Shown here one piece after another: positions 19,884-29,313 of a stretch of 64,000 bases of DNA (position 1 is its first letter; each line of letters opens with the position of its first letter). The stretch covers positions 62,001-126,000 of the forward strand of contig CAWIZO010000006.1 of assembly GCA_963840665.1 (NCBI GenBank). The letters are read 5' to 3'. The position numbers and the translations under genes were made by a program. The notes below the pieces were generated by a model. That model worked only from the letters and a program-made list of their open reading frames with translations, made no database searches and was not told the DNA's origin. This stretch comes from DATFTE01 sp963840665 (GTDB lineage Bacteria > Acidobacteriota > Terriglobia > Terriglobales > Acidobacteriaceae).

Positions 19884-20972
19884 ATGCTCGACCACGTGGT
19901 TCCGTACCTGAAACGAATTCCCCCTTGCAAAACCGTTCAACGATCTCTTTTGCTCCTGCTCCTGGCTAGCTTAGCCGGACTCGCGCAAGACAAAATGGCC
20001 AGATTCACCGTGAGCACCGAGCTGGTTCAGGTGCCTGTCATTGCTTTGGATCAGGAAGGACGGGTCGCCACGGGCCTCGCCAAACAAGACTTTGAAGTGT
20101 ACGAGGATGGCGTCAAACAGGACATCATCGGGTGTATGAGAGAGACTTCCCCGGTCTCCGCCGCACTCGTTCTCGACAAGAGCCGGAGCATGAGAAGTAA
20201 CTTACCCCTTGTCGTTGACGGCGCATTCAACCTGCTCGATACACATGTCCGGGCCGACGACGAGTTCCTGTTAGTCAGCTTTGACAGCGCACCTAAGCTT
20301 ATTGTTCCTCAGTTCACCCGTGATGCCGAAACGCTGAAGCATCTTCTCTCACGCTATTTTGTGGAAGCGAAGGGGCTCACTTCGCTTTACGATGCCATCT
20401 ACCTTGCAGTCGGCAACGTGAAACAAAAGGCGAAGAATTTTCATCGCGCCGCGATTGTTATCACCGACGGAGGGGATACCAATAGTGTCTACAGCAAAAG
20501 AGAGACCCTCAATTACCTCGAAGAAGCAGACGTGCCAGTGTTCGCAGTAAACGCTAGTGAGCCCAACATTTTTCAGGCGTTGACGATCGGAAAAAACGGG
20601 AAGTCGGAAATCGCAACTGAAGATGACGTGATCGGCCCAGCGGAACGTGGTGGACCCAAGGTTCTTAAGGAACTCACCGCCGCTACCGGGGGGGCGGTAT
20701 TTACCGCTCGCGAACCCGAGGATATCCCGCGCATTATGGGTGCCGTCTACGATTTGATCAGCAACGAGTACACCATTTCTTACAAACCGCACGCGGCTGC
20801 CGATGCATCACGAGTTGGCAGCCGTCACAAAATTGAAGTGAGATTGGCGGCCCGCGACCATCGATTCGCCGGCTACCATCTCGACTACAAACATCAGTAT
20901 TACCGGTCGCCCGTCGGTGTGAATGGCCAGACAGCCACTTTCGCCCGCGGTTCCCGGCCCCTAACCCCTTAG
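19884..20972 (+). CDS. VWFA-related secreted protein (acidobacterial type)
   Basis: 362 residues with an N-terminal signal segment (SLLLLLLASLAGLAQ). A short beta domain typical of the family (VSTELVQVPVIALDQEGR, DFEVYEDGVKQDI) precedes a von Willebrand A domain. The MIDAS motif is DKSRS (Asp98) and the second metal motif is ITDGGDT near residue 193. It matches the acidobacterial VWFA-related architecture (TIGR03436) in order and length. Such proteins probably bind partner proteins in the envelope through a metal site. It is monocistronic and convergent with the gene at 20995. Confidence 0.9.
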   Translation: MLDHVVPYLKRIPPCKTVQRSLLLLLLASLAGLAQDKMARFTVSTELVQVPVIALDQEGRVATGLAKQDFEVYEDGVKQDIIGCMRETSPVSAALVLDKSRSMRSNLPLVVDGAFNLLDTHVRADDEFLLVSFDSAPKLIVPQFTRDAETLKHLLSRYFVEAKGLTSLYDAIYLAVGNVKQKAKNFHRAAIVITDGGDTNSVYSKRETLNYLEEADVPVFAVNASEPNIFQALTIGKNGKSEIATEDDVIGPAERGGPKVLKELTAATGGAVFTAREPEDIPRIMGAVYDLISNEYTISYKPHAAADASRVGSRHKIEVRLAARDHRFAGYHLDYKHQYYRSPVGVNGQTATFARGSRPLTP

Positions 20973-20994
20973 CGGCCCGCCTTTCCTGGATTGA

Positions 20995-21480
20995 CTAGGG
21001 AATCAACGGAATGGCGGCCGACAACTGCAGGTTAACCAGGAGGCTGAGGCGACTGTCCACCTGGTAGAATTTCGCCGCCCGCTTCGCTCCTAATGCTTTC
21101 ATGAATCCTGGCCATGAATCCTCCCTCAGATTCACAGTCTCGTCTTCGATATTGATCATCCTCTGTACCAGGTCCCTTGCCTTCGCGTCATCCAGAGTGT
21201 CGTAGCTCATCGCATAGTCTTTGATGAGTTGCAAGCGCTTGTCGCCGATGGCATGTTGTTTGTCGGCATAGACGCGATAAACGGGCCAGAACGCTGCGGC
21301 TTCCGCAGTTGTGAATTGCATGGTGTCAGTAATGATCTGGTTCTTGTCCTGTTGGACATCGGAGCGCAGCAATTTGATATCGGAGTCTGTCAAGGGCGTT
21401 ACAGCGACATCGCCGCTCTGCGCCGAACAGACCGCCGATAGTGCGGCAAACAAGACGCAAACAGCCACGAGCACTCTCAT
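20995..21480 (-). CDS. periplasmic helical protein, LTXXQ/Spy-like
   Basis: 161 residues from the ATG at 21480, preceded by CAGGAGAA. Signal peptide MRVLVAVCVLFAALSAVCSA. The mature part is mostly helical and charged (FTTAEAAAFWPVYRVYADK, RDLVQRMINIEDETVNLRED), reminiscent of Spy/CpxP-like chaperones, though the diagnostic LTxxQ is not clear. It is the last gene of a probable operon with the glycine-zipper protein and the receiver gene at 22182. Confidence 0.8.
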   Translation of the reverse strand: MRVLVAVCVLFAALSAVCSAQSGDVAVTPLTDSDIKLLRSDVQQDKNQIITDTMQFTTAEAAAFWPVYRVYADKQHAIGDKRLQLIKDYAMSYDTLDDAKARDLVQRMINIEDETVNLREDSWPGFMKALGAKRAAKFYQVDSRLSLLVNLQLSAAIPLIP

Positions 21481-21553
21481 AGTTTCTCCTGTCGATTCTG
21501 AAATTGAATCCTTAAGTTCTTGTTCGCGAGCACGACAAGCCCCGCGAAAACCG

Positions 21554-22135
21554 TCATTGCACGGAATAGCCGCGAGCATCCATGCACGCCGAGAACGCTC
21601 TCTTGAACGTATCCGTCGCGGCTTTGTGCTGGGCTTGATCTTGTGCCTGTGCCTGCTGTTGGGACTGGGCGGTCTGTTGAGCCGCTTGTTGCTTCGCCTT
21701 CTCTTCCGCAGTCCTTTGTCTGCGTCTGCCTCCTATGGCACCCACCGTGGCTCCGATGGCGGCTCCTTTGCCGGCATCGCCGGCTATCGCGCCGATCGCG
21801 GCGCCACCCGCAGCGCCACCCGCGGCGCCCTTTACCGTTCCACCCTTGCCCACGTCGTCCTTGGCTTGTTGCGCAGCCTGTTGCTGTGCGGCCTGCTGCT
21901 GCTGCGCAGTGGGGCCGGCGGCCGCCGGCGCTTGTGGATCGATACCGGTGTTTTGTTTTGCGGAACCATAGCAGTCGCTCTCGTCCTTGAGTTGCTGGTC
22001 GGCATTCTGCTGGTTTCGGGGATAAGCGAACATCCCAATGCTTTTCGCGGGAGACCACGCCGGACCGCTCTGGGCCGTCCCCAATGGAACCAGCCATCCC
22101 ATCAGCAGTACGATTAAAAGAGGTTTCAAGTTCAT
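21554..22135 (-). CDS. secreted glycine-zipper protein
   Basis: 193 residues from the ATG at 22135, with a signal peptide (LLIVLLMGWLVPLGTAQS). A Gln/Ala-rich coiled segment precedes a glycine zipper of alternating small residues (GGAAGGAAIGAIAGDAGKGA), then a second Gln/Ala-rich helix and a C-terminal CMDARGYSV motif. Glycine-zipper proteins insert in or associate with the outer membrane. The overlapping 268-codon plus-strand frame is a composition shadow. Confidence 0.82.
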   Translation of the reverse strand: MNLKPLLIVLLMGWLVPLGTAQSGPAWSPAKSIGMFAYPRNQQNADQQLKDESDCYGSAKQNTGIDPQAPAAAGPTAQQQQAAQQQAAQQAKDDVGKGGTVKGAAGGAAGGAAIGAIAGDAGKGAAIGATVGAIGGRRRQRTAEEKAKQQAAQQTAQSQQQAQAQDQAQHKAATDTFKRAFSACMDARGYSVQ

Positions 22136-22181
22136 TTCTCCTATGGCAGTTGTTTGTTCGCGTGTTTGTGCACGCTTGTTG

Positions 22182-22592
22182 TTACCCCGGTTCATGCAAT
22201 AAACAAGGAGACACGAAAACGTTGTCAGAAAGCACGGCATGGATCGCCGCCAACAGATCGAGGCTCAATCTCGACTTCACCACATAGGCCAAGCCCCCGG
22301 CCTCCATGGCGGCGTTCTTATAGTCGAGGTCTTCGTGCACCGTAAGGAAGATGATCTTGGCAACACAGCCCGCCTCTCGCAGCTGCTTTGCGACTTCAAT
22401 CCCGTTCAGTTCCCCCAGGGAGATATCAAGGATGATGACGTCGGGTCTGAGCTCAAGGGATTCGCGGACTATCATCCTTCCATCCGATATTGCCCCAACA
22501 ATCTGGCAGTTCTGGTCTTTCTCGAGCATCCTGCCGACGTGGATAAGAACGGATGAATTGTCGTCGGCAAGGAGTATGGTCGTTCTCAACAC
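22182..22592 (-). CDS. receiver-only response regulator
   Basis: 136 residues: a single CheY-like receiver with ILLADDNSSV, phospho-Asp56 (VIILDISLGELNG) and the conserved Lys (AYVVKSRLS), and no output domain. It is followed by the glycine-zipper and helical periplasmic genes and lies downstream of the minus-strand kinase at 22764. The dyad-type promoter is located between the kinase stop and this gene, so it can be transcribed separately from the kinase. Confidence 0.88.
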   Translation of the reverse strand: MLRTTILLADDNSSVLIHVGRMLEKDQNCQIVGAISDGRMIVRESLELRPDVIILDISLGELNGIEVAKQLREAGCVAKIIFLTVHEDLDYKNAAMEAGGLAYVVKSRLSLDLLAAIHAVLSDNVFVSPCLLHEPG

Positions 22593-22692
22593 GAGCCCTC
22601 CTTCGCTGCGGAGCTACAGAATTGCACGCGCGCACGTACCGCCTCCGCCGCGGTGGCTGAGACTCTTGAATCGCTGGCCAATCTTCTTCGCG

Positions 22693-22737
22693 AACTTATA
22701 CGACTTGGCTGGACTGGGATACTGTCAAAACTGACGG
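22693..22737 (-). promoter_or_regulatory. dyad-type promoter of receiver/glycine-zipper operon
   Basis: Dyad CTGTCA-AAAC-TGACGG at 22722-22737; on the minus strand its proximal half is TGACAG-type and TAAGTT follows after 23 nt (22693-22698). It lies between the kinase stop and the start at 22592. Confidence 0.72.
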
Positions 22738-22763
22738 ATCAGACGCTAGGACACAGTCTTGAA

Positions 22764-25222
22764 TCAGCTGAGCTTATCTGCCAGGTGAGCTAGTTTTCTG
22801 GTCGCTGGAACCCAGCCTTCCACCCGGGTACCGCGGGAGGGGGCCGACTCAATCGAGAACTCGCCGCCTGCGGACCGCAGACGCTCTCTCATGCTGACAA
22901 GCCCGAGACCGTGTTGGTTTCGCTCCTGTTTCGGATTAAATCCAACTCCATCGTCGGAAATCCATAACCGAACCATATTCGACTCGGAAGTCAGCTGCAC
23001 TTTCACGTGTTGGGCATGGCTATGCTTGACCGCATTGCGCAGCGCTTCTTGTACCGTACGGTACAGACTCAGGGACGTGTTTTCATCCATGTCCTGAGGC
23101 AAGTCCCGCGCCACACATTCGATTTCGATCTTATGCTGGCGCGAGAACTCGCGGCACAGATCGCGAACGCTCGGCGCGAGACCCAGGTAGTTCAACTTGG
23201 ACGGGTGCAGGTGGTGAGACATTTGCTGGATGTCGGTCGCGATCTCATTGGTGAGTCGCCAGATCTCCCGCAGCGCATTTTCTTGAACGGAGTCGCTCGT
23301 TGCCGATGCAGCTTGCTCGCATTCCTGAACTCGGTTTGCCAGCAACGCCAGCCTCTGGTTGATGTCATCGTGCAACTCCCGCGCAATGCGAGTGCGCTCC
23401 TCTTCCTGCGCATGGATGAGCCGGCCACTGATTTCGATGAGGGCCCCCTGAGCCTGTTTCTGATCGCTGATGTCAATGCAGCAGCCGACGTATCCTGCAA
23501 ATGAAGCATCACTGTTGAACCTCGGCGTGCCAACGTCGAGAACCCATCGGTATTTTCCGTCGTAGCGACGAAGCCGGTACTCCATCTTGAATTTCTCTCG
23601 GCGATCGAAGTTTGACGCATAAGTATCGAGGCACATCTGCCGATCATCTGGGTGCACCCCGATCACCCAACCGTCGCCTATCTCCTCCTCCACGCGCCGG
23701 CCAGTGAACTCGAGCCATGGCTGATTAAAGTAGTGGCACAACTTGTCCGGACCAGACATCCAGATCAGCACCGGAGCGGTGTTAGCGAGCAGGCGAAAAC
23801 GCTCCTCGCTCTCCACTATCGCTTCTTCGGCACGGCGCCGTTCGGTGATATCGCGAATGAGAGACTGAGTTTGCGTAACCTTGCCGGCGCTGTCCCGGAT
23901 GGGTACTACATTGACCTCGAGCCAGACTTCTTCCCCGTTGCGACGAACTCCTTCGTATTCGAAATGCTCATCGACGCTTTCTCCGCGAAACCGGCGCTCG
24001 TGACGTTCGCGCAGACGGGCACGCCAGTTGGGTGCGACGTAGTCTTCAAGTTTGACGTTATGCAGTTCTTCGCCGTCAAAGCCAAAGAGTTGCTGGAAAC
24101 GGTCATTGGCAAACACCACACGCCCTTCGGCGTCATCGATCATGATCGCGTCATGGAGATGATCAACAACCCGACGATACTGTTCTTCACTCTCTTTCAG
24201 CTTCTGTTCCGAGTGTTTGCGGTCCGTGATATCGCGCGAAATGTTCGACAGCCCTATGGGCCGGCCCGCATCATCTATTAATTCGGACAATGTCAGAGAG
24301 ACGTTGATCCTCTTTCTCTCCTTGGTCAGTCTGATAGTTTCGTAGTGTTCAACTTTTTCGCCTGCTCTGGCTCGTCGCGCTATCGTTTCCTCTTCGCCCA
24401 GTAGATCGGAAGGAATAAGGATATTAATAGACTGTCCGACTGCTTCCGCCTCACTGAATCCAAAGATCTTTTCCGCTCCACGGTTCCAACTCGTGATGAT
24501 CCCTTCAAGAGTCTTGGAAATAATCGCATCGTCGGACGAATCGACAATGGAAGCCAACCTGGATCTAGATTGTTCGGCTTGTTTGCGTTCGGTGATGTCC
24601 TGCACGGTGCCGCGAAGGTGAGTTACATTGCCTCCGGCATCACGTAGCGCTTCTCCACCAGCCACAACCCACCGCGGACAACCGTCCGCGCCCCGTACCT
24701 CCAGTTCTATCTTCGGAAACGAGCCCGTCTGGGACGCCGTCTCGATCGCTGTCCGAAGTCGATCCCGGCTTTCGGCAGTAAACAACCGCAAGAAGTCGCC
24801 GTATGAAGGCGGAGGTAGCGTGGGGTCAAGCCCGTGGATGCGGTAGAGTTCCGTCGACCAGATAAACGATTCCTTCCTGGCGTCCCATTGCCAGCTTCCC
24901 ACTTTAGCGAGGCGCAGGGCTTCTGCGATCTCTCTCTCTTCCTGCCTAGTCCTTCGTGAGCGCGCTTGCGGCGGCTGATATTACGCAGCAACAAAACAAT
25001 GCAAATGCCCTCAATCAGAATGAGCGCGGAAAATCCAAGGACTCCGGATCGATCAAGCTGCCAGGGGGAGTTCTGTAAGATCAAGGCCGCGGGAGCGGAA
25101 GAAGAGGGGATATGTCGCTGAGGATGCCGGGCCCGAGTAACCGGTATTGACGCAGCGGACAGATTTATGCCGAGACTAAGAACGCATATCAGCAGATGCC
25201 GGATAGTTATACACCCCGGCAT
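22764..25222 (-). CDS. multi-PAS HisKA_3 histidine kinase, split by a GA-repeat frameshift
   Basis: The 712-codon frame (24902-22764) has four or five PAS domains, starting with a PAS_3-type VGSWQWDARKESFIWS and including SRLASIVDSSDDAIIS. It then has the phosphoacceptor helix RTRIARELHDDINQRLALL and an HATPase ending GLGLVSMRERLRSAGG. Upstream, a second frame (start about 25222) gives a signal or membrane segment and the helix GVLGFSALILIEGICIVLLL leading to RNISRRKRAHEG. The two frames meet at a (TC)5 repeat (24929-24939 on the plus strand). Deleting one GA unit there yields KREIAEALRLAKVGSWQW as one continuous membrane-anchored kinase. Whether it is phase-variable or an error cannot be told from one sequence. 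Confidence 0.88.
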
Positions 25223-25333
25223 CAGGCCATCGCTGATCGCACGAAGCGGAGACAAGATTGTTCGCTTTCTTGCTTCTCGCAGTAACGAAGTTATCCTGCT
25301 TTCGATGCTATGCGCGCGTGGCAAGGGGTCCAC

Positions 25334-25378
25334 CTGTCAGAATTGACAGTTCGTCCAGCAAATGCCCACGGCTAGCAT
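25334..25378 (+). promoter_or_regulatory. dyad-type promoter of sigma-like gene
   Basis: Perfect dyad CTGTCA-GAAT-TGACAG at 25334-25349 and TAGCAT at 25373-25378, 23 nt apart. It lies between the divergent multi-PAS kinase and the gene at 25459. Confidence 0.78.
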
Positions 25379-25458
25379 CCGCTATCGGGAAAAGTATCGC
25401 ATTGCTGAGCCGCCGCGCCGATTCGCGGCAAGTGCCTGCTTAGGGAAGAAGAACCGGA

Positions 25459-26004
25459 GTGTCTCGCCCCAAAGCACTAAAGATCGAACACTTCCGCGCC
25501 GACTACGCGAAGACGCCTGACTATTGCGAAGTCTTTGAGCGGGAGATGAAGCCCCTTTATCTGCTCGCATTCTTGCTGACTGCAAATCATCAAGAGGCTG
25601 AGGAATGCTTCGCGGCGACGATAGAAATGGGCTGCGAAGAAAAATGCGTATTCAAGGACTGGACCGAATCCTGGATCAAACGTTGCTTGATTCAGAAGGC
25701 CATTCACACTGTCTTTTCTCGTTCAGCCCGCGATCGGCAGCGTTCGCTCTGGGGCGGCGATTCCTGTGAAACTCGCTTGCGAGATATGGTCAACGCAATC
25801 ACCGACCTGGAAGTGTTAGAACGCTTTGTGTTTGTCATGTCAATTCTGGAGGGGTATTCGGTCCGAGAATGCTCTCTCCTGCTGCATTGCAAAAGGGAGA
25901 ATATCGTCCAGTTGCGGATGAGAGCATCGACCAAACTTGCCGCATCCGACTCCCACTTAAGGGAGCCTCTGGCCGCGCCACCAGATCAGCCCGAATCGAA
26001 TTGA
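25459..26004 (+). CDS. ECF-sigma-like protein
   Basis: 181 residues. An N-terminal helical region 2-like part (YCEVFEREMKPLYLLAFLLTANHQEAEECF) and a region 4-like part (LEVLERFVFVMSILEGYSVRECSLLL) followed by a helix (RENIVQLRMRASTKLA) fit a small sigma-70-family protein. Conservation is loose and the DNA-contact residues are unusual, so it could be a degenerate sigma factor or an anti-sigma-like adaptor. It lies next to the divergent kinase and is driven by a dyad-type promoter. Start GTG at 25459. Confidence 0.7.
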   Translation: MSRPKALKIEHFRADYAKTPDYCEVFEREMKPLYLLAFLLTANHQEAEECFAATIEMGCEEKCVFKDWTESWIKRCLIQKAIHTVFSRSARDRQRSLWGGDSCETRLRDMVNAITDLEVLERFVFVMSILEGYSVRECSLLLHCKRENIVQLRMRASTKLAASDSHLREPLAAPPDQPESN

Positions 26005-26078
26005 CCTTGTGCTTGAAAACAATCGGGGCTTGTCGATGCCCCCTTCATTCGACTGGTCATCTTTAGTGATGTGAGCTT

Positions 26079-26204
26079 GCAGGCATCGTCAACGAATTCA
26101 TCGATGTGACCAGCGAGATGGGAAAAGGCATAACCTTCTACGTCTATCTACCGCGGGCCACGGCTACCCGGACAGAAGTTGAATCGTTCTCCGCGAAAAT
26201 CTAG
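26079..26204 (+). pseudogene. 3' remnant of a histidine kinase
   Basis: A 41-codon open stretch without a start codon reads GIVNEFIDVTSEMGKGITFY and then VYLPRAT, the end of a HATPase domain (GIVxQ...SExGKGTTFxIYLPR), with a short internal deletion relative to the family. Only the G2 box and C-terminal strand survive. It is the footprint of a deleted kinase gene beside the sigma-like gene. Confidence 0.65.
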
Positions 26205-26219
26205 CGCTCCGGTGCTCTT

Positions 26220-27143
26220 TCATTCCACCGGAGTCCAACTCTCATCGGGATCGAACAGAGTCATTGATTTCGCGGTTTCGGTCTTCCCCAAATCTTTTTG
26301 GAAAAGTACGCCATCCTGGTTGATGATGAATGTCATTACCCCCGAGTTGCCGTATTCAGATGGATAAGCAACGAAGGCGAATCCCCCAACCATTTTTCCG
26401 TCGACAACGTATTCCTTCGCGCCGCCCCGTGCGTGACTACCTTGCCCTTTCAGCATGCGGAAGTTGTAACCATGGAAAGAAGTGTTCGAGTTCGGTTTGG
26501 CGCTGTAGCCTTCGTCGGTTGCAAACGCTACCAGTGGCCCCAGCGGGCTTCTGGGCTGACCTTGCGGCGACTCCCAGTACAGGCCGTTTTGTTTGCCGGT
26601 GTCACTGATGAACTTGATTGCATACTGTTTCGCACTCTCTCCGCCGCGACTCTGAGAGAAGTATTCTGCCTGTGCGTCGGCCAGTGCCCCACAGATGTCG
26701 ATAACCGCCAGTTCGTTTTTCCCGACGCGGCGCGCCAGAATTTCATCCTTGCCCGCAGCCGTGTCGAAGTACCATTGCCCCGTTGGATTCTTTTTCAGTG
26801 GGATCGGAAACGCAAAATTGTCGGCACCGATCAGCAGGATCTGCGCGTCATCCGGCATTTTGCGCCAGCGGTGCATTACCCCATACGCTGTCACGAATGC
26901 GGCGACTGTGGCTTTGTCCTCCGTAGCATCGCCCGAGAAAATGATCTCTTTCGATTCCGGGCCGAAAATTGCCAGCAGGGCGTTTTGATCTCCTGACTTC
27001 GCCGCTTCCAGCAAGCCGTTTCCCGCCTCTTCCGGCGAAGCAAATGCCTTGAGTACGGGCTTGTCGGCTTTGTGGCAGGCGACGAGTGGAACGATGAGCG
27101 ACAGGATGATCGCAGCAAAGATTCTGTGGGTCTTGAGCGACAT
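26220..27143 (-). CDS. DUF2950 secreted lipoprotein-like protein
   Basis: About 307 residues from the ATG at 27143. The signal peptide ends in LIVPLVACHKAD, a possible lipobox. The DUF2950 signature is strong near the C-terminus (AKEYVVDGKMVGGFAFVAYP, SGVMTFIINQDGVLFQKDLG). It follows the DUF3300 gene by 53 nt; the two families are habitual neighbours. Function unknown. It closes a four-gene minus-strand operon that starts at 29925. Confidence 0.9.
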   Translation of the reverse strand: MSLKTHRIFAAIILSLIVPLVACHKADKPVLKAFASPEEAGNGLLEAAKSGDQNALLAIFGPESKEIIFSGDATEDKATVAAFVTAYGVMHRWRKMPDDAQILLIGADNFAFPIPLKKNPTGQWYFDTAAGKDEILARRVGKNELAVIDICGALADAQAEYFSQSRGGESAKQYAIKFISDTGKQNGLYWESPQGQPRSPLGPLVAFATDEGYSAKPNSNTSFHGYNFRMLKGQGSHARGGAKEYVVDGKMVGGFAFVAYPSEYGNSGVMTFIINQDGVLFQKDLGKTETAKSMTLFDPDESWTPVE

Positions 27144-27196
27144 AACTCTCCTCCTAAACATCGACCGTTAGGTGCTTACAACGGTCCGGTCGGGTT

Positions 27197-28759
27197 TCAT
27201 CGACGGCGACCACCGCCACCCCAGCCACCACCGCCGCCCAAACTGGCCGAGCCGCGGGCGCTTTCGGACCTGGATTGCCAGCCTCCTCCACCACCGCCGC
27301 CGAAGGCTGACGATCCGCCGCTTTTTTCCTGTCCGCCCCAACCGCTGGAAGCATCGGATTTATTTCCGTATGCACTCTGCCCCGAGTAGCTTGAGGCGTT
27401 GAATTTCTGGGCACTATTCGAGTAGCTAGACGTGTTTTGACCCGAATAACTTGAGCCGGATTTCGGCGTGTTGTTCGAATTTCCGCTCCAACCGCTCCCG
27501 GTATTGCTGTACGTGTTTCCGTTCGCGGCCGCGTACTTGTTCCCATTCGCAGTCTCACCTACGGCCGCGCTGTTATATTGACCCGACGCGCCATAGGCCT
27601 TACCGCCGTTCGAGGTTTGTACGGAACCCGTGGTTCCCTGCGAAGTGGTTTGGTGCTGACTGTAGGCCGTGTTGCCGTTTTTCGAAACTGTCGAACTACC
27701 CCAGCTTCCATTGGCGTTGGACCCCTGCTCGGTCTGGCCGTAGGCTCCGGTCCTGGGGTTGTACGCTTGGGCAACACTCTGGCTGCCGTAGGCGTTCGAG
27801 GCTGTCGCGCCGCGCGCGTAAGTCCCAGTGGAAGGGTTGTATGCCTGACCAGCACTCGCGCTACCGTAGCCGTTGGAAACGGTGCCGCCGCGCGCGTAGG
27901 TTCCTGTGGCGGAATTGTAGCTAGTGCCGTAGTGCGCGACGCTTGAACCGTAGTAACCACCATGCCAAGCACTGTTTCCGTAGTACGTGCCGCCGTGGTA
28001 GACCACAGTGGTGCTGTGCCAGTTGCAGTTCCAGGAGCTGTATCCCCATCCGCAACAAGAGTTGCCACTCATCATCGCGCCCACCGCAATGCCTACTCCA
28101 AACGCAACGATCGCGGTTGAGGCGGGCGGGGGCGGCGGGACGACGTACCCGGGAACCACATACGGATAACCGTAGACCACCGTTGGGTTGTAGACCGGGA
28201 CATAAACCACCTGCGGATTCGTCGGCTGAATCACAATCACCTGCGGCGACTGTTGCACGACCGTAATCTGCGAACTTGACTTCAGATTTCCGGCAGCCTG
28301 CGCCTTCGCACGTAAGAACTGGACTGCTGACATCACATCCGCCGCTTGCGTGTGATATGCCTCGCCCAATGCCGAAGTCCAACTGAGGTTCTTCGCCATG
28401 TTCTCGAGAACCGAAGGAAATTGTGTGAGCGCTTTCACACTTGGATCCCAGGGCTGTGTATCCACGGCCTGCATTAGAGTCTTGCCCGTAAGTTGGCTGT
28501 TCTGGTGAAGCCAGTCGTTGGCATAAGCCACCTGATCGGGGAACGTCGCGGCTCCCAGTGCCTGGGCTACGAGCGCATCCGGGTAGAGCGCGATCGGTGC
28601 CACCAGTTGTTGCAATTCTTCCGTCGACAGCGGCACGCCTTGGCCGGAATATCCCTGTTGCGGCGGCGGCTGAGCTGCAGCTTGAAATGGCAATGCGCTA
28701 ACGGCTAGCAGCACCGATAGGGCTGCTGAGAGAAGCTGCTTTGTAAAGGTCCTGATCAT
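27197..28759 (-). CDS. DUF3300 secreted protein with low-complexity tail
   Basis: 520 residues with a signal peptide (LLSAALSVLLAVSALPFQAAAQ). The DUF3300 domain occupies about residues 45-200 (LSTEELQQLVAPIALYPDAL, WDPSVKALTQFPSVL). Next comes a Pro/Val linker (VVYVPVYNPTVVYGYPYVV) and then a 270-residue tail of Gly, Ser, Tyr and Asn with imperfect repeats (YNPSTGTYARGATASNAYG). The tail should be disordered or surface-exposed. Operon partner of the DUF2950 gene. Confidence 0.9.
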   Translation of the reverse strand: MIRTFTKQLLSAALSVLLAVSALPFQAAAQPPPQQGYSGQGVPLSTEELQQLVAPIALYPDALVAQALGAATFPDQVAYANDWLHQNSQLTGKTLMQAVDTQPWDPSVKALTQFPSVLENMAKNLSWTSALGEAYHTQAADVMSAVQFLRAKAQAAGNLKSSSQITVVQQSPQVIVIQPTNPQVVYVPVYNPTVVYGYPYVVPGYVVPPPPPASTAIVAFGVGIAVGAMMSGNSCCGWGYSSWNCNWHSTTVVYHGGTYYGNSAWHGGYYGSSVAHYGTSYNSATGTYARGGTVSNGYGSASAGQAYNPSTGTYARGATASNAYGSQSVAQAYNPRTGAYGQTEQGSNANGSWGSSTVSKNGNTAYSQHQTTSQGTTGSVQTSNGGKAYGASGQYNSAAVGETANGNKYAAANGNTYSNTGSGWSGNSNNTPKSGSSYSGQNTSSYSNSAQKFNASSYSGQSAYGNKSDASSGWGGQEKSGGSSAFGGGGGGGWQSRSESARGSASLGGGGGWGGGGRRR

Positions 28760-28792
28760 TTTAGTTCTCCGCGGCTACCACGATCTTGGCCG

Positions 28793-29299
28793 CTATTCGC
28801 TGCCGGTTACGACCAATTCTGCTTCCACCGATGCGCACATTCCGTAAATGGACCCTGAGACGCAGGCTCCAGCGGAGTACTTGTAACAGCCCTTCTTCTT
28901 CGCCACCGCCGAAGCGGGCCGATCGGAACCGCCGATAATGGTGTCTTGTGCAAAGGGAGTGTCCGGACCGAAGTCCAGGACAAATCCCGTATTCTTGGAT
29001 TGGCTCTGCCAGGTGACCGTGGTGCCCGCCTTCACACAGAAGGGCATGTTTGCTTTCGCCCCTGGAAGAACAGGAGTGGCCGAGGCGTCAGAGGCAGTTC
29101 GTTTGATATCTACTGTGCATGAAGCAGAATGGGATCCACAGGTGTTTTCAGAAGAGCAGATTGCCTCTGGATTTGATTCTGCGCACAGATATTTATCCCT
29201 GCCGCGCGCTTGTTCCTGAGCCATCACGCACGAGCACAGCAAAAGGAACATCACGGGCACCGCAACCCGTCGAAACGAATAAATGAGTGGAGTCGTCAT
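28793..29299 (-). CDS. secreted Cys-rich cupredoxin-like protein
   Basis: 168 residues from the ATG at 29299, with a signal peptide (VAVPVMFLLLCSCVMAQ). The mature protein has several Cys (SSENTCGSHSASCTVD, KGCYKYSAGACVSGS) and a beta segment FCVKAGTTVTWQSQSKNTGF resembling the entry strand of cupredoxins; the full copper ligand set is not evident. It is the second gene of the operon 29925-26220 and is separated from the DUF3300 gene by 33 nt. Confidence 0.8.
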   Translation of the reverse strand: MTTPLIYSFRRVAVPVMFLLLCSCVMAQEQARGRDKYLCAESNPEAICSSENTCGSHSASCTVDIKRTASDASATPVLPGAKANMPFCVKAGTTVTWQSQSKNTGFVLDFGPDTPFAQDTIIGGSDRPASAVAKKKGCYKYSAGACVSGSIYGMCASVEAELVVTGSE

Positions 29300-29313
29300 A
29301 GAATTCCTCCCGC

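Noticed and set aside
21311..22117. 268-codon plus-strand frame
   Set aside because: Antisense shadow of the glycine-zipper gene, which has a signal peptide and ribosome site; the plus frame is low-complexity Leu/Arg.
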